DNA of 64,000 nt from Micromonospora sp. R77 (GCF_022747945.1 NZ_JALDST010000001.1:4712001-4776000); one strand, 5' to 3'; counted from the stretch's first letter, positions 8,927 through 18,696 are shown. The notes: generated by a model not told the origin, from the letters alone. Numbers and translations are program-made.

Positions 8927-9526
8927 ATGATTCCGGATCTCCGCGCGGAGGACGAGGCAGCGGTACGGGCGAGCATCACGCTGGTCGAGCGGATACGCCC
9001 GGAGGACCTCGAACGGCCGACGCCCTGCGCCGGCTGGGACCTGGCCGCCCTGCTGGCTCACATGACGGCGCAGCACCGCGGGTTCGCCGCCTCGGCCGGT
9101 GGCCACGGCGCATCCCTGGACGAGTGGCGGGTCCGCCCGCTCGGTGGCAGCTTCGCGGCGGACTACGCCGAGGCCGGCGAGCAGGTCATCGCCGCCTTCG
9201 CGGCGGACGACGTGCTCGATCGGCGATGCGCGCTCCCCGAGTTCGGTGCCGGGGTGCGGGTGCCGGGTCGGCAGGCGGTCAGCTTCCACTTCATCGACTA
9301 CGTGGTGCACGGCTGGGATGTCGCCCGCTCCCTCGCGCTGCCGTTCGGGCTGCCGGCGGAGCTGCTGCGGGCCGCGCTCGCCGTCGCCGAAGCCATCCCC
9401 GACGACGACCGTCGGCTCGCGCCCGGCGCTGCCTTCGCCCCCCGGCTGCCCACCTCCGACGACCGCGACCCACTGGATCGGATACTGGCGCTGGTGGGCC
9501 GCTCCCCGTCGTGGCCGGAGCACTAG
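8927..9526 (+). CDS. TIGR03086-type metal-binding protein (mycothiol-dependent isomerase fold)
   Basis: A 199-residue protein of the DinB/maleylpyruvate-isomerase N-terminal superfamily. The motif PTPCAGWDLAALLAHM (about residues 31-46) and the later FHFIDYVVHGWDVARS carry the conserved Asp/His metal ligands of the TIGR03083/03086 group. Such proteins are abundant in mycothiol-producing actinobacteria and are thought to be metal-dependent thiol-S-transferases. The specific reaction is unknown. The ATG at 8927 has only a weak ribosome site. Confidence 0.8.
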   Translation: MIPDLRAEDEAAVRASITLVERIRPEDLERPTPCAGWDLAALLAHMTAQHRGFAASAGGHGASLDEWRVRPLGGSFAADYAEAGEQVIAAFAADDVLDRRCALPEFGAGVRVPGRQAVSFHFIDYVVHGWDVARSLALPFGLPAELLRAALAVAEAIPDDDRRLAPGAAFAPRLPTSDDRDPLDRILALVGRSPSWPEH

Positions 9527-9534
9527 CCGGCGGA

Positions 9535-10443
9535 TCACCGGCGGGTGCGCTGGATCAGCACGACGCAGGCCAGCACCGCCACCGCCGCCACGATGGACGC
9601 CGGGGTGACGGTCTCGCCGAGCAGCAGCGCCGACCAGGCCAGGGTGAGCACCGGCTGGGCGAGCTGTAGCTGGCCCACCAGCGCGATGCCGCCCCGGGCG
9701 AGCCCGGCGTACCAGGCGAAGAAGCCGAGGAACATCGAGACCACGGTGAGGTAGCCGAACGCCGACCAGGCCACGGCGTCCGCGTGCGGGGGACGGGCGA
9801 CGGCGGCCAGCGCCGTGACGGGGAGGGTGGCGGGCAGCGAGAGCAGCAACGCCCAGCAGATGGTCCGGGCGCCGCCCAGCTCGCGGGCGAGCGCGCCGCC
9901 CTCGGCGTACCCCAGGCCGCAGAGCACCACCGCGACGACCAGGAACAGGTCGGCCAGGGAGAGCGCGCCGTGGACCAGGCCGCCGACGGCGAGGAAGGTG
10001 AGCACCGACAGCAGGCCGGCGGCGGTGGCGAGCCAGAACAGCAGCGGCGGACGCTCGTCGGTGCGCAGCACCGCGAATACCGCCGTCATGGCGGGCAGCA
10101 CGGTGACGACGACGGCGCCGTGCGCCGAGGTCTGCGTGGTCAGGGCGAGCGACGTGAAGAGCGGGAAGCCGACGACGACGCCGAGCGCGACGACCGACAG
10201 GCGTCGCCACTGCGCGGGTGTGGGGCGCGGCGCACCGGTGAGCCGCAGGTACGCCCACCCGAGCAGCGCCGCGCCGACCGCCCGCCCGAAGGCGACGAAC
10301 CACGGGTCCAGCTGCTGCACCGCGACGCGGGTGGCCGGCAGCGACATGCTGAAGGCGAGCACCCCCAGCGCGCCGAGGGCGAGGCCGGCGGCCGGCCGGG
10401 CCGTTACCGTCTCCGGACGAGTAGCGCTACTCTTGACCGTCAT
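9535..10443 (-). CDS. EamA/DMT-family transporter
   Basis: Inner-membrane protein of 302 aa with about ten hydrophobic segments arranged as two EamA repeats, the usual drug/metabolite exporter architecture. Its ATG (10443-10441) overlaps by two bases the ATG of the divergent MocR-type regulator (10442-10444). The two genes therefore share one small control region, and regulator-controlled export of an amino compound or vitamin is likely. The N-terminal codons contain a 14-bp palindrome (10419-10432). Confidence 0.85.
   Translation of the reverse strand: MTVKSSATRPETVTARPAAGLALGALGVLAFSMSLPATRVAVQQLDPWFVAFGRAVGAALLGWAYLRLTGAPRPTPAQWRRLSVVALGVVVGFPLFTSLALTTQTSAHGAVVVTVLPAMTAVFAVLRTDERPPLLFWLATAAGLLSVLTFLAVGGLVHGALSLADLFLVVAVVLCGLGYAEGGALARELGGARTICWALLLSLPATLPVTALAAVARPPHADAVAWSAFGYLTVVSMFLGFFAWYAGLARGGIALVGQLQLAQPVLTLAWSALLLGETVTPASIVAAVAVLACVVLIQRTRR
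10419..10432. promoter_or_regulatory. 14-bp palindrome at the EamA/MocR divergent start
   Basis: GAGTAGCGCTACTC is a perfect palindrome, nine bases before the MocR start codon and inside codons 4-9 of the divergent transporter. The position suits an operator through which the MocR protein would control both genes. Its binding is an inference. Confidence 0.4.
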
Positions 10444-11834
10444 GGGTGATGGTAACGCCGCCGATCCGGTCGTCCAAGAGCTACGGCGTCTGGTCGGTGC
10501 CGCCGCGCCGGGCGCGCGGCTGCCCTCGGTACGCGAGCTGACCGCCCGCCACCATGCCTCCCCGGTGACCGTCGCCGCCGCGATGCGGCAGCTCGTCGCG
10601 GAAGGGCTGATCGAGACGCGGTCGGGCCGGGGGACGTTCGTGGCGGCCCGGCCGGCCGCCCGGCGTACCCCGGACCTGTCCTGGCAGACGGTCGCCCTGG
10701 GCCCGCGCCGACCCGGCGAGGAGGAGATGCAGGCGCTACTGGCGTTACCGCCTTCGGGGGCGATTCCGCTCTCCGGGGGTTACCTGGACCCGGACCTCCA
10801 GCCCGCCGCCGCGCTCGGTGCGGCCTTGGCCCGCGCCGCCCGGCAACCCGCCTCCTGGCAGCGCGGGCCGGTCGAGGGCGCGCGGACCTGCGCGCCTGGT
10901 TCGCCCGCGACACCGCCACCGGGCTGCGCCCCGACGACCTGGTGATCTGCCCGGGCGGGCAGGCCGCGCTCTCGTCGGCGCTGCGCGCGCTGACCACGCC
11001 CGGCGACACCCTGCTCGTGGAGTCCCCGACCTACCTGGGTGCCCTGGCCGCCGCCCACGCGGCCGGCCTGCAGCCGGTGCCGGTGCCCGCCGACGCCGAC
11101 GGCGTACGTCCCGACCAGCTCGCCGCCGCGTTCGCCCGCACCGGCGCCCGGGTGTTCTACTGCCAGCCGCTGCACGCCAATCCGCACGGCGCGACGCTCA
11201 CCGCCCACCGCCGGGCCGAGGTCGCCGCAGCGGTCCGCGACGCCGGGGCGTTCCTGATCGAGGACGACTACGCCCGGGACCTGACCATCGACGGCGAACC
11301 GCCGCCCCGCTGGTCGCCGACGACCCCGACGGGCACGTCGTCTACCTGCGTTCGCTGACCAAGTCCGCCGCGCCGGGCCTGCGGATCGCCGCGCTCGGTG
11401 CCCGCGGACCGGCCGGCGCCTGGCTGCGCGCGGCCCGGTTGCTCGACGACCTCTTCGTCGCCGGTCCGTTGCAGCAGGCCACGCTGGAGTTCGTCAGCGC
11501 GCCCGCCTGGGCCCGGCACCGGCGCACCCTGCGCACCGAGTTGCGCGCCCGGCGTGAGGCGCTGCTGTCCGCGCTGGCGCGGCACCTGCCGGCGCTGGTC
11601 CCGCCGACGGTCCCGCGCGGCGGCCTGCACCTGTGGGTGGGGCTCCCCGACGGCACCGACGACGTCGCGCTGACCGCCGCCGCGGCGGCGGAGGGAGTCG
11701 TCGTCTTCCCCGGCCGCCCGTGGTACGCCGCCGAGGCCCCGGCCCCGCACCTGCGCCTCACCTACGCCGCGGCCCCACCGCACCTGATGGACGAGGCGGT
11801 CCGCCGGCTGGCCGTCGCACTCGACCGGCCGTGA
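10442..11834 (+). CDS. MocR-family (GntR HTH + aminotransferase) regulator, frame broken twice
   Basis: Reconstructed across three frames. An N-terminal GntR winged helix (LPSVRELTARHHASPVTVAA, then GRGTFVAA) is followed by a fold-type-I aminotransferase-like domain (VICPGGQAALSSALRAL, FYCQPLHANPHG, IEDDYARD, and the PLP-Lys block YLRSLTKSAAPGLRI). The frame moves back one base at about 10871-10885 and again at about 11303-11313 in a CCGCCGCCCCG run, each explained by one missing base. Protein similarity continues on both sides of each break, so these could be sequence errors rather than decay. Proteins of this family bind PLP and usually regulate the adjacent transporter or PLP-metabolism gene, here the EamA gene. 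Confidence 0.8.
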
Positions 11835-11858
11835 CGGCGCGCGGGCGGTAGCGGCGCG

Positions 11859-11887
11859 AAAAAAAAAGAGGGAACAATCGCCCCCTC
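11859..11887 (-). terminator. intrinsic terminator with T9 tract, minus direction
   Basis: On the minus strand the arms GAGGG and CCCTC (11887-11883 and 11872-11868) are followed directly by nine T residues (11867-11859). This is the only classical U-tract terminator I noticed in the window. No minus-strand gene lies upstream of it before the HelR start, so it either ends an unannotated minus transcript or works only weakly for the MocR gene on the plus strand. Confidence 0.5.
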
Positions 11888-11911
11888 CATTTTCAAGGTA
11901 TAGCGCACCCC

Positions 11912-11930
11912 GGGTCTTGCGGCAAGACCC
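11912..11930 (+). promoter_or_regulatory. rifamycin-associated element (RAE) upstream of helR
   Basis: A 19-bp inverted repeat, GGGTCTTGCGGCAAGACCC (8-bp arms around CGG), about 120 bases before the HelR-type gene. Its length and TTGCGGCAA core match the rifamycin-associated element known upstream of rifamycin-inactivating enzymes and helR-type genes in actinomycetes. TTGCGG inside it (11917-11922) could be a -35 box, with CAGAAT (11942-11947) as -10 at 19-base spacing. Induction by rifamycins is inferred from the motif and the gene it precedes. Confidence 0.75.
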
Positions 11931-12053
11931 CGGTCGTGCCGCAGAATCCCCTGCCGAGGGCCGGGACCTGCAGAAATGGAAGACACGAATGCGATTGTCA
12001 TGCGCGGCGCGGAAAGTCGGTAAACCGTTGGTGCGGATCGGCCGGAGGTGGAC

Positions 12054-14204
12054 GTGAGCCCTCTGACCCGCAGCGCCTTCGACCTTCCCGACCGGCTCGC
12101 GCACAAGGCCGACCCGGCACTGATCGCCGTCGACGAGCGGCACTTCGCGGCCCTCGCGGCGAGCCTGGAGCAGGTGCTCGCCGACCTGTCCGACCGGCTC
12201 GACGCCGTACGCCGGGCGCCCGGCGGGAAGGGCCGACAGGCGGTCGAGCGGGACCTGGAGGTCCGCCGGCTGGAGGCTCGCCTGCGCACGCTGGGGCGCT
12301 TCGGCCTGGACCTGTGCATCGGCCGCCTGGTCCGCACCGACGACCCCGAGCCGGTGTACGTCGGGCGACGGGGCCTCACCGACAGCGCGGGCCGCCGGCT
12401 GCTGCTGGACTGGCGGTCCCCGGCGGCGGAGCCGTTCTTCGGCGCGACCCACGCCAACCCGATGGGCCTGGCCAGCCGCCGCAGGTACCGCTGGAGCAGC
12501 GGCCGGATCAGCGACTACTGGGACGAGGTGTTCACCCCGGACGGGTGGGCGGGGCACGCCGCACTCGACGACCAGTCCGCCTTCATCGCCAGCCTCGGCA
12601 CCAACCGGTCGGCCCGGATGCGGGACGTGCTCGGCACCATCCAGGCCGACCAGGACGCCATCATCCGGGCCGGCTCGCGCGGCACCCTCGTCGTCGACGG
12701 TGGACCGGGCACCGGGAAGACCGTCGTCGCCCTGCACCGCACCGCCTACCTGCGCTATGCCGACCCTCATCTCGGTCGGCGCCGGGGCGGGGTGCTCTTC
12801 GTCGGCCCGCACCAGCCCTACCTGGCGTACGTCTCCGACGTGCTGCCCGGCCTCGGCGAGGAGGACGTGCAGACCTGCACCCTGCGCGACCTCGTCCCCG
12901 AGGGGGCCGGGGCGCCGGTCGAAGCCGACCCGGACGTGGCCCGCCTCAAGTCGACCGCGGCGATGGTCGGCGCGATCGAGACCGCCGTCCGGTTCTATGA
13001 GGAGCCGCCCACCCGGGGGATGACGGTCAGCACCGGCGACGCCGACCTCCGGCTGAGCGCCGACGACTGGGCCGAGGCGTTCGAGGCCGGCGCCGGCGTC
13101 CCACACAACGAGGCGCGCGAGGAGATCTGGGCGGAACTGCTCACCATCCTGCTGGAGCGGTACGACGGCGACGAGCCGGAGGGCCTGGTCCGCGAATCCC
13201 TGCGGCAGAACCGGGAACTGCGGGGCACCCTGCACCGGGCCTGGCCGCTGCTGGAGGCCACCGACCTGGTCGGCGACCTCTGGTCGGTGCCCGCCTATCT
13301 GCGCAGGTGCGCGCCCTGGCTCGACGCGGACGAGATCCGGCGGCTGCAGCGCGAGGACCCGCACGCCTGGACGGTGTCCGACCTGCCGCTGCTGGACGCG
13401 GCGCGGCAGCGGCTCGGCGACCCGGAGGCGTCCCGGCGTCACCGCCAGCACGACGCCGCGCTCGCCGTGGAACGCCAGCGGCGGGCCACCGTCGTCGACG
13501 AGCTGATCGAGGCGCACACGTACGACGACGGGGAGGGGGTGCTGTCGAGCCTGCGCCAACTGGACCTCCAGGACGCGCTGATCGACGAATCCGGGCTGCC
13601 CGGCGACGAGCCGGACCGGCTCGCCGGCCCGTTCGCGCACGTCGTCGTGGACGAGGCCCAGGAACTGACCGACGCCGAGTGGCAGATGCTGCTGCTGCGC
13701 TGCCCGTCCCGGAGCTTCACGGTGGTCGGGGACCGCGCCCAGGCCCGGCACGGCTTCACCGAGTCGTGGCCGGAACGGCTGACCCGGGTCGGGCTCGACC
13801 GGATCACCGTGGCCACGCTGGGCGTCAACTACCGGACGCCGCGGGAGGTGATGGCGGAGGCCGAACCGGTGATCCGGGCGGTGCTGCCGGACGCCAACGT
13901 GCCGACCTCCATCCGCAGCACGGGGGTGCCCGTCGCCTCCGGGTCGGTCGCCGAGCTGGGGTCGGTGCTCGACGGGTGGCTCGCCGCGCACGCCGAGGGG
14001 ATCGCCTGCGTCATCGGCGATCCCACGTTCGCCGGGACGTCCCGGGTCCGGTCGCTGACCCCGGAGCTGTCCAAGGGGCTCGAGTTCGACCTGGTCGTCC
14101 TCGTCGAACCGGACGGCTTCGGCGCCGGCATCGAAGGTGCGGTCGACCGCTATGTCGCGATGACCCGGGCGACCCGGCAACTCGTCGTCCTCACCCGCCC
14201 CTGA
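12054..14204 (+). CDS. helR: HelR-type RNA polymerase recycling motor ATPase (HelD/UvrD-like)
   Basis: A 716-residue superfamily-1 helicase-like ATPase. An N-terminal helical region (about 25-85), equivalent to the arm that enters the RNA polymerase secondary channel, precedes Walker A GGPGTGKT (about 216-223) and Walker B VVVDEAQELTD. Near the end come a VNYRTPREV block and YVAMTRATRQLVVL. HelR/HelD proteins pull stalled or rifamycin-bound RNA polymerase off DNA and give intrinsic rifamycin tolerance. The RAE upstream supports HelR rather than a generic HelD. The GTG at 12054 is chosen because GGAGG (12044-12048) sits 5 bases ahead; the GTG at 12048 overlaps that site. Confidence 0.88.
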   Translation: MSPLTRSAFDLPDRLAHKADPALIAVDERHFAALAASLEQVLADLSDRLDAVRRAPGGKGRQAVERDLEVRRLEARLRTLGRFGLDLCIGRLVRTDDPEPVYVGRRGLTDSAGRRLLLDWRSPAAEPFFGATHANPMGLASRRRYRWSSGRISDYWDEVFTPDGWAGHAALDDQSAFIASLGTNRSARMRDVLGTIQADQDAIIRAGSRGTLVVDGGPGTGKTVVALHRTAYLRYADPHLGRRRGGVLFVGPHQPYLAYVSDVLPGLGEEDVQTCTLRDLVPEGAGAPVEADPDVARLKSTAAMVGAIETAVRFYEEPPTRGMTVSTGDADLRLSADDWAEAFEAGAGVPHNEAREEIWAELLTILLERYDGDEPEGLVRESLRQNRELRGTLHRAWPLLEATDLVGDLWSVPAYLRRCAPWLDADEIRRLQREDPHAWTVSDLPLLDAARQRLGDPEASRRHRQHDAALAVERQRRATVVDELIEAHTYDDGEGVLSSLRQLDLQDALIDESGLPGDEPDRLAGPFAHVVVDEAQELTDAEWQMLLLRCPSRSFTVVGDRAQARHGFTESWPERLTRVGLDRITVATLGVNYRTPREVMAEAEPVIRAVLPDANVPTSIRSTGVPVASGSVAELGSVLDGWLAAHAEGIACVIGDPTFAGTSRVRSLTPELSKGLEFDLVVLVEPDGFGAGIEGAVDRYVAMTRATRQLVVLTRP

Positions 14205-14219
14205 CCCGCGTACGCGAAA

Positions 14220-14256
14220 GGGGGTGCCGAGCCGCTGGCCGCGGCCCGGCACCCCC
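14220..14256. terminator. bidirectional hairpin between helR and the metalloprotease
   Basis: A perfect 10-bp stem, GGGGGTGCCG (14220-14229) with CGGCACCCCC (14247-14256), placed between two convergent genes 15 and 9 bases from their stops. No T tract. Confidence 0.65.
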
Positions 14257-14265
14257 TCCGGTTCG

Positions 14266-15225
14266 CTACTTGCCGCCGCCGGACCGGAACGCGACCCAGG
14301 CGTCGCTCATCCGGTCCGCCTGGCCGGCGGTGAACATGTTCATGCAGGAGTCCTGCGTGTAGTCCATGAAGTTGTGGATCGGGTCCAGCCCGGGGGCGGT
14401 GCAGGTGTCCGCACCGACCGGGCAGTTGAACTGCGGCGCGGCCTCCCGGGGAGTGTCCGCCACGTAGTCGCCGGAGGCGGCGCACCCGTGCGCGAAGGTG
14501 TGCTCCAGCATCAGCCAGTGCCCGACCTCGTGGGTGAGGGTGTCACCCAGGGCGTACTTGCCCGCGGTGCCGCCCGGCATCGACTCGTCCAGCATCACGA
14601 CGCCGTCGATGTAGTCCCGGCCGTTGTTGTAGCCCTTCGGGAAGTACGCCCAACCGAGCAGGCCGCCACCGATGTTCGCCGCGTAGACGTTCAGGGTGCG
14701 GGCGTCGCCGGTGTACAGCGCCTTCTTCATGTCCCGCTCGTTCTTGCCCGGCTCGACGGTGTACCAGGCGCTGTTCACCGTCCAGGTCGTGTCTACCAGG
14801 TCGAACCGGAACGGGGTGTCGGCGGCGTCCGCCGCCGTCTTCCCCGAGTACGAGTCGTTGAGCACGGTCATCTGGTTGGCGATCAGGGTGTTCCACCGGG
14901 TCGTCTCCGCCGCCGTCAGCGGGTGGTCGGAGACCATGTGGAAGACCGTGGGGATGGTGACGCTGCCGTTGGGCAGACGCGGCGAATCCTTGATCACGCC
15001 GTAGGCGTTCGCCTCGTTCTTGGAGTACAGCTCCGGCTCCTGGGCGGTGGCGCCCTCGGCCACCCGGGCCGCGCTGTTCCCACCGGCACCCGGCTCGCAC
15101 GCCGCGACACCGGACGAGGGGGCCGCGGGCGCGGCGCCGGCCAGTGCGCCGGGCGCCGCCGGCCGTCAGAACGTCGCGGCGGTGGCGGTCAGGACCGCCA
15201 GTTGGAACGTGGATCTTCTGCGCAT
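14266..15225 (-). CDS. M43-type zinc metalloprotease, signal peptide interrupted by in-frame TGA
   Basis: Secreted metzincin. The zinc site HEVGHWLMLEH has the HExxHxxxxxH form, and NFMDYTQDSC supplies the Met-turn, as in M43 (pappalysin/cytophagalysin-like) proteases; Cys pairs follow. The natural start is the ATG at 15225 (GAGGTG ahead), giving MRRRSTFQLAVLTATAATF, a good Sec signal. The next codon is TGA (15168-15166), after which the same frame continues as RPAAPGALAGAAPAAP and into the protease. Initiation at the internal GTG at 15063 would make a protein without an export signal. So this is either a recent nonsense mutation or a sequence error. If exported, it would digest extracellular protein. 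Confidence 0.75.
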
Positions 15226-15432
15226 GTGTGCACCTCGCGCATGGGGATGAGAAGGTTTCGCGCGGCGGGATGGGACAGGGGTCCGCCGCGGGAAGGCCAC
15301 TGAGCTGGTCGTCCCGGTATTTGAACACGTCGTGGACGGGAACAACAGGTCCCGGGCGAGGACCGCTCGCCGTCGGGTGGGCCACCCGGGACGGCGGCCC
15401 TCACCCGATCAGCGACCGGGGTGGCCGGCGCG

Positions 15433-16659
15433 TTACCCGCCGGTCGAGGGGCGGGCCGCCCGGCCCATCCGGGTCACCGCCTCGGTGAGGATCGCGGGTG
15501 AGGTGCCGAAGTTGAGCCGGACGAAGCCGGTCCCGCCGGTGCCGAAGACGTGCCCGGAGCTGAGCGCGACCCGGGCGCGGTCGAGGAACATCTTCGCCGG
15601 CCCGGCGAGGTCGGTGACCACGCCCGGCCCGTCGGCCGGCTCGTCGGTGGGGACGCCCAGGCCCGTGCAGTCCAGCCAGGCCAGGTAGGTGCCCTCGGGG
15701 CGGTGGTAGCCGACGGTCGGCAGGTGCTCCGCCAGCAGGGTGGCCAGCAGTGTGCGGTTGGCGTCGAGGCCGGTGAGGAGCAGGTCGAGCCACTGCTCGC
15801 CGGCGCGGAACGCGGTGGTGTGCGCGAGGACGCCCAGGTGGCTGGGCCCGTGGCCGACCTCCTCCGGCATCCGGTGCAGGTCGGCCACGGCCTGCGGCCC
15901 GGCGACCGCGAGCGCCGCCTTGAGGCCGGCGAGGTTCCACGCCTTGGAGGCGGAGGTCAGCGCGAACGCGTCCTCGGCGCCGGGCACCGTCAGGTAGGGG
16001 GTGAAGTGCGCCCCGGGCAGCACCAGGGGAGCGTGGATCTCGTCGGAGATCACCCGCAGGCCGTGCCGGGCGGCCAGCTCGGCGACGGCCGCCAGTTCGT
16101 CCCGGCGGTGCACGACCCCGGTCGGGTTGTGCGGGTTGCACAGCAGGAACGCCGGCCGGGGGCCGCAGGCCCGGGCCCGACGGAAGGCCTCGTCCAGGGC
16201 CGCGTGGTCCATCCGCAGGTCGGCGCCGAGCGGCGCCTCGATCACCTGCCGGCCGGCGTGGCTGACGAAGGCGTAGAACGGCGGGTAGACGGGGGAGCAG
16301 ACCACCACGGCGTCGCCGGGGTCGGTGACCAGCCGGAGCAGCTCCACGATGCCCATCATCACGTCGGGCACGATCGAGGTGTGCGCGACCCGGAAGTCGT
16401 GCCAGCCCCAGCGCCGGGCGGCGAAGTCGCCGAGCGCCTCGGCGTACCCGGTGCCGTGCGGATAGCCGGTGTCACCCAGGTCGATCGCGCGGCGCAGCGC
16501 CGCCGCGACCGGCGCGGCGAGGGGTACGTCGAGTTCGGCCACCCAGAGGGGGAGCACGTCGGCCGGATGTGTGCGCCACTTGGCGCTGGTGCGCTGCCGC
16601 AGCTCGTCGGGGGTGAGCCGGGTGAGGGGGTTCCGGCCGTCGGAGGGGACGTCTGCCAT
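15433..16659 (-). CDS. MalY/PatB-family PLP-dependent aminotransferase (cystathionine beta-lyase-like)
   Basis: A 408-residue fold-type-I PLP enzyme. Blocks seen: [12 protein letters not shown] near the N-terminus, [10 protein letters not shown] (cofactor-ring Asn), [10 protein letters not shown] (Asp to the pyridine nitrogen), and [14 protein letters not shown] with the Schiff-base Lys. These match the MalY/PatB branch, which cleaves cystathionine or related C-S bonds and sometimes acts in regulation. The ATG at 16659 is used in place of a longer frame with no ribosome site. It diverges from the GH3 gene. Confidence 0.88.
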   Translation of the reverse strand: MADVPSDGRNPLTRLTPDELRQRTSAKWRTHPADVLPLWVAELDVPLAAPVAAALRRAIDLGDTGYPHGTGYAEALGDFAARRWGWHDFRVAHTSIVPDVMMGIVELLRLVTDPGDAVVVCSPVYPPFYAFVSHAGRQVIEAPLGADLRMDHAALDEAFRRARACGPRPAFLLCNPHNPTGVVHRRDELAAVAELAARHGLRVISDEIHAPLVLPGAHFTPYLTVPGAEDAFALTSASKAWNLAGLKAALAVAGPQAVADLHRMPEEVGHGPSHLGVLAHTTAFRAGEQWLDLLLTGLDANRTLLATLLAEHLPTVGYHRPEGTYLAWLDCTGLGVPTDEPADGPGVVTDLAGPAKMFLDRARVALSSGHVFGTGGTGFVRLNFGTSPAILTEAVTRMGRAARPSTGG

Positions 16660-16796
16660 GCCGCCCACCCTAGGCCGCCACGCCACTCCCGGGTGATTCG
16701 AATGCGACATACTCCCACATTCATGTCTTAAACGGCAGGGTGCGGGGGAGGTGGACGCCGGCTGTCGGGGCCACCGAACGCAGAGGAGGGTGGCGC

Positions 16797-18647
16797 ATGT
16801 TCCGTCGCATCACCGGAGCCGTCGTACGGGTTCCCGTTGTGCTCGTGGCCGCGTGCGGCCTCGTCCTGGCCGCCGGCGCGTCGGCCGGGGTGCACGCGGT
16901 GACCCGGTCCGTCGCGTACGACAGCGGCCCGGACCGGGACGATTCCGGGGAGCGGCGGATCCGCGCCGCCATGGCGGACATGACCCTGGCGGAGAAGGTC
17001 GGCCAGATGTTCGTCCTCCAGGCGTACGGCGACACCGCCACCACCACGAACCCCACCGACGTGGCGGCCAACCGGGCGCTCTACGGCAGCGACGTCGGCA
17101 ACGGGGACCAACTGGTGTCGAAGTACCACCCCGGCGGCATCATCTACTTCAACAACACCAACAACCTGAACAACCCGCAGCAGGTCGCGTTGCTGTCCAA
17201 CGGGCTGCAGAAGGCGGCGCTGGCCGGCCGCGGCGTGCCGCTGCAGATCAGCACCGACCAGGAGGGTGGCTTCGTCACCCGGATCCCGCCGCCGTCGGCG
17301 GTGGCACCGGGCAACATGGCGATCGGCGCGACGTTCGACAGCAGCGTGGCGTACTCGACGGCCGCCGCGACCGGCCGGCAACTGCGGGCGATGGGCATCA
17401 ACATGGACCACGCGCCGGTGGTGGACGTCAACACCAACCCCCGCAACACCGCCGACGGGACGCGGGCGTTCAGCGACCGGACCTCGATGGTCTCCCGGTT
17501 CGGCGCGGCGGCCGTCAGCGGCTACCAGGGCAACGGCGTCGCCGCCACCGCCAAGCACTTCCCCGGGCTGGGCAGCGCGGAGGCCAACCCCGACACCGGG
17601 ATCGCGGTCGTCAACGAGACCCGCGAGCAGATCATGCGGATCGACATCCCGCCGTTCCGCGCCGCCATCGCCGCCGGGGTGAAGTCGATCATGCCGACCG
17701 CGGTGATCGTCCCCGCGTTGGATCCCACCCGGACGCCGGCCATCCTGTCCAGACCCATCATCACCGGCCTGCTCCGCGACACGCTGCACTACGACGGGGT
17801 GGTCGTCACCGACGCGCTGCGCGCCGACGCGCTGGCCGGCATCCCGCAGGACCAGGTGATCCTCGGTGCCGTCAACGCCGGCAACGACGAGCTGCTGCTG
17901 CCCACCGATCCGCCCGCCGCCATCGCCACGCTCCTCGACGCCGTCCGCGCCGGCACCGTCAGCCGGCAGCGCATCGACCAGTCGGTGTACCGGATCCTGC
18001 GGATGAAGGCCGGACTGGGGCTGTTCGACGACCCGTACACCACCAGCGAGGCGGTCGACTCCACCGTCGGCACCCCGGCCGAGCAGCAGGTCATGGCCAC
18101 CGCCGCGCGCCGCTCGATCACCCTGCTCCGCAACGCGGCCGGTGTGCTCCCGCTGAAGCCGAAGTCCGGCAGTCACGTGCTGGTCACCGGCTGGGGCAGC
18201 AACGCCGTACCGTCCCTGGCCACCCAGCTGACCGGCAAGGGGCTGGTCGCCACCCCGATGTGGACCGGGTCGCCGGACCCGCAGACGATCAAGCAGGTGG
18301 TGGCGGCGGCCACCGCCAGCGACGTCGTCGTGGTGCTCACCAACAACGCCTGGAACGACGTGACCCAGCAGAACCTGGTCAAGGCGCTGCTGGCCACGAA
18401 GACGCCGGTGGTGACCGTCGCCGTCGGCGGGCCGTACGACATCGCCTACTTCCCGGCCGCCCCCACCTACCTGGCGGCGTACGGCTATCGGGACGTCTCC
18501 CTCGCCGCGCTGGCGGACGTCCTGGTCGGCGGGGAGCCGACCGGCCGGCTGCCGGTGACCGTCCGGACGCCGGACGGCACCCGGGTCCTCTACCGCTACG
18601 GGTCGGGCATCGGCTACCCGAAGACGACCCAGGGCGGTACGCGGTGA
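16797..18647 (+). CDS. secreted glycoside hydrolase family 3 (beta-N-acetylhexosaminidase-like)
   Basis: A 616-residue exported protein. The ATG at 16797 has AGAGGAGGG in front, and a hydrophobic N-terminal signal covers about residues 8-30. The TIM-barrel GH3 domain shows [40 protein letters not shown] and the nucleophile motif VVVTDAL. A C-terminal alpha/beta sandwich ([13 protein letters not shown] onward) completes the two-domain form. In NagZ-type enzymes the KHFPG loop carries a D-x-H catalytic dyad; here the equivalent reads D-T-G, so the His is missing. It probably trims muropeptides or chitin-like sugars outside the cell; the exact substrate is uncertain. Confidence 0.87.
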   Translation: MFRRITGAVVRVPVVLVAACGLVLAAGASAGVHAVTRSVAYDSGPDRDDSGERRIRAAMADMTLAEKVGQMFVLQAYGDTATTTNPTDVAANRALYGSDVGNGDQLVSKYHPGGIIYFNNTNNLNNPQQVALLSNGLQKAALAGRGVPLQISTDQEGGFVTRIPPPSAVAPGNMAIGATFDSSVAYSTAAATGRQLRAMGINMDHAPVVDVNTNPRNTADGTRAFSDRTSMVSRFGAAAVSGYQGNGVAATAKHFPGLGSAEANPDTGIAVVNETREQIMRIDIPPFRAAIAAGVKSIMPTAVIVPALDPTRTPAILSRPIITGLLRDTLHYDGVVVTDALRADALAGIPQDQVILGAVNAGNDELLLPTDPPAAIATLLDAVRAGTVSRQRIDQSVYRILRMKAGLGLFDDPYTTSEAVDSTVGTPAEQQVMATAARRSITLLRNAAGVLPLKPKSGSHVLVTGWGSNAVPSLATQLTGKGLVATPMWTGSPDPQTIKQVVAAATASDVVVVLTNNAWNDVTQQNLVKALLATKTPVVTVAVGGPYDIAYFPAAPTYLAAYGYRDVSLAALADVLVGGEPTGRLPVTVRTPDGTRVLYRYGSGIGYPKTTQGGTR

Positions 18648-18696
18648 CCTGCCGGGCGGTGCACGCGACGCCGGCGGGAAGCGCGATGATGGGACG

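Noticed and set aside
10780..11208. Minus-strand frame across the MocR gene as a separate gene
   Set aside because: The plus-strand aminotransferase motifs fully explain the DNA once two single-base breaks are allowed.
11268..14252. Minus-strand open frame opposite helR
   Set aside because: No domain motifs; composition is that of the antisense of a coding gene, and it runs through the RAE and terminator.
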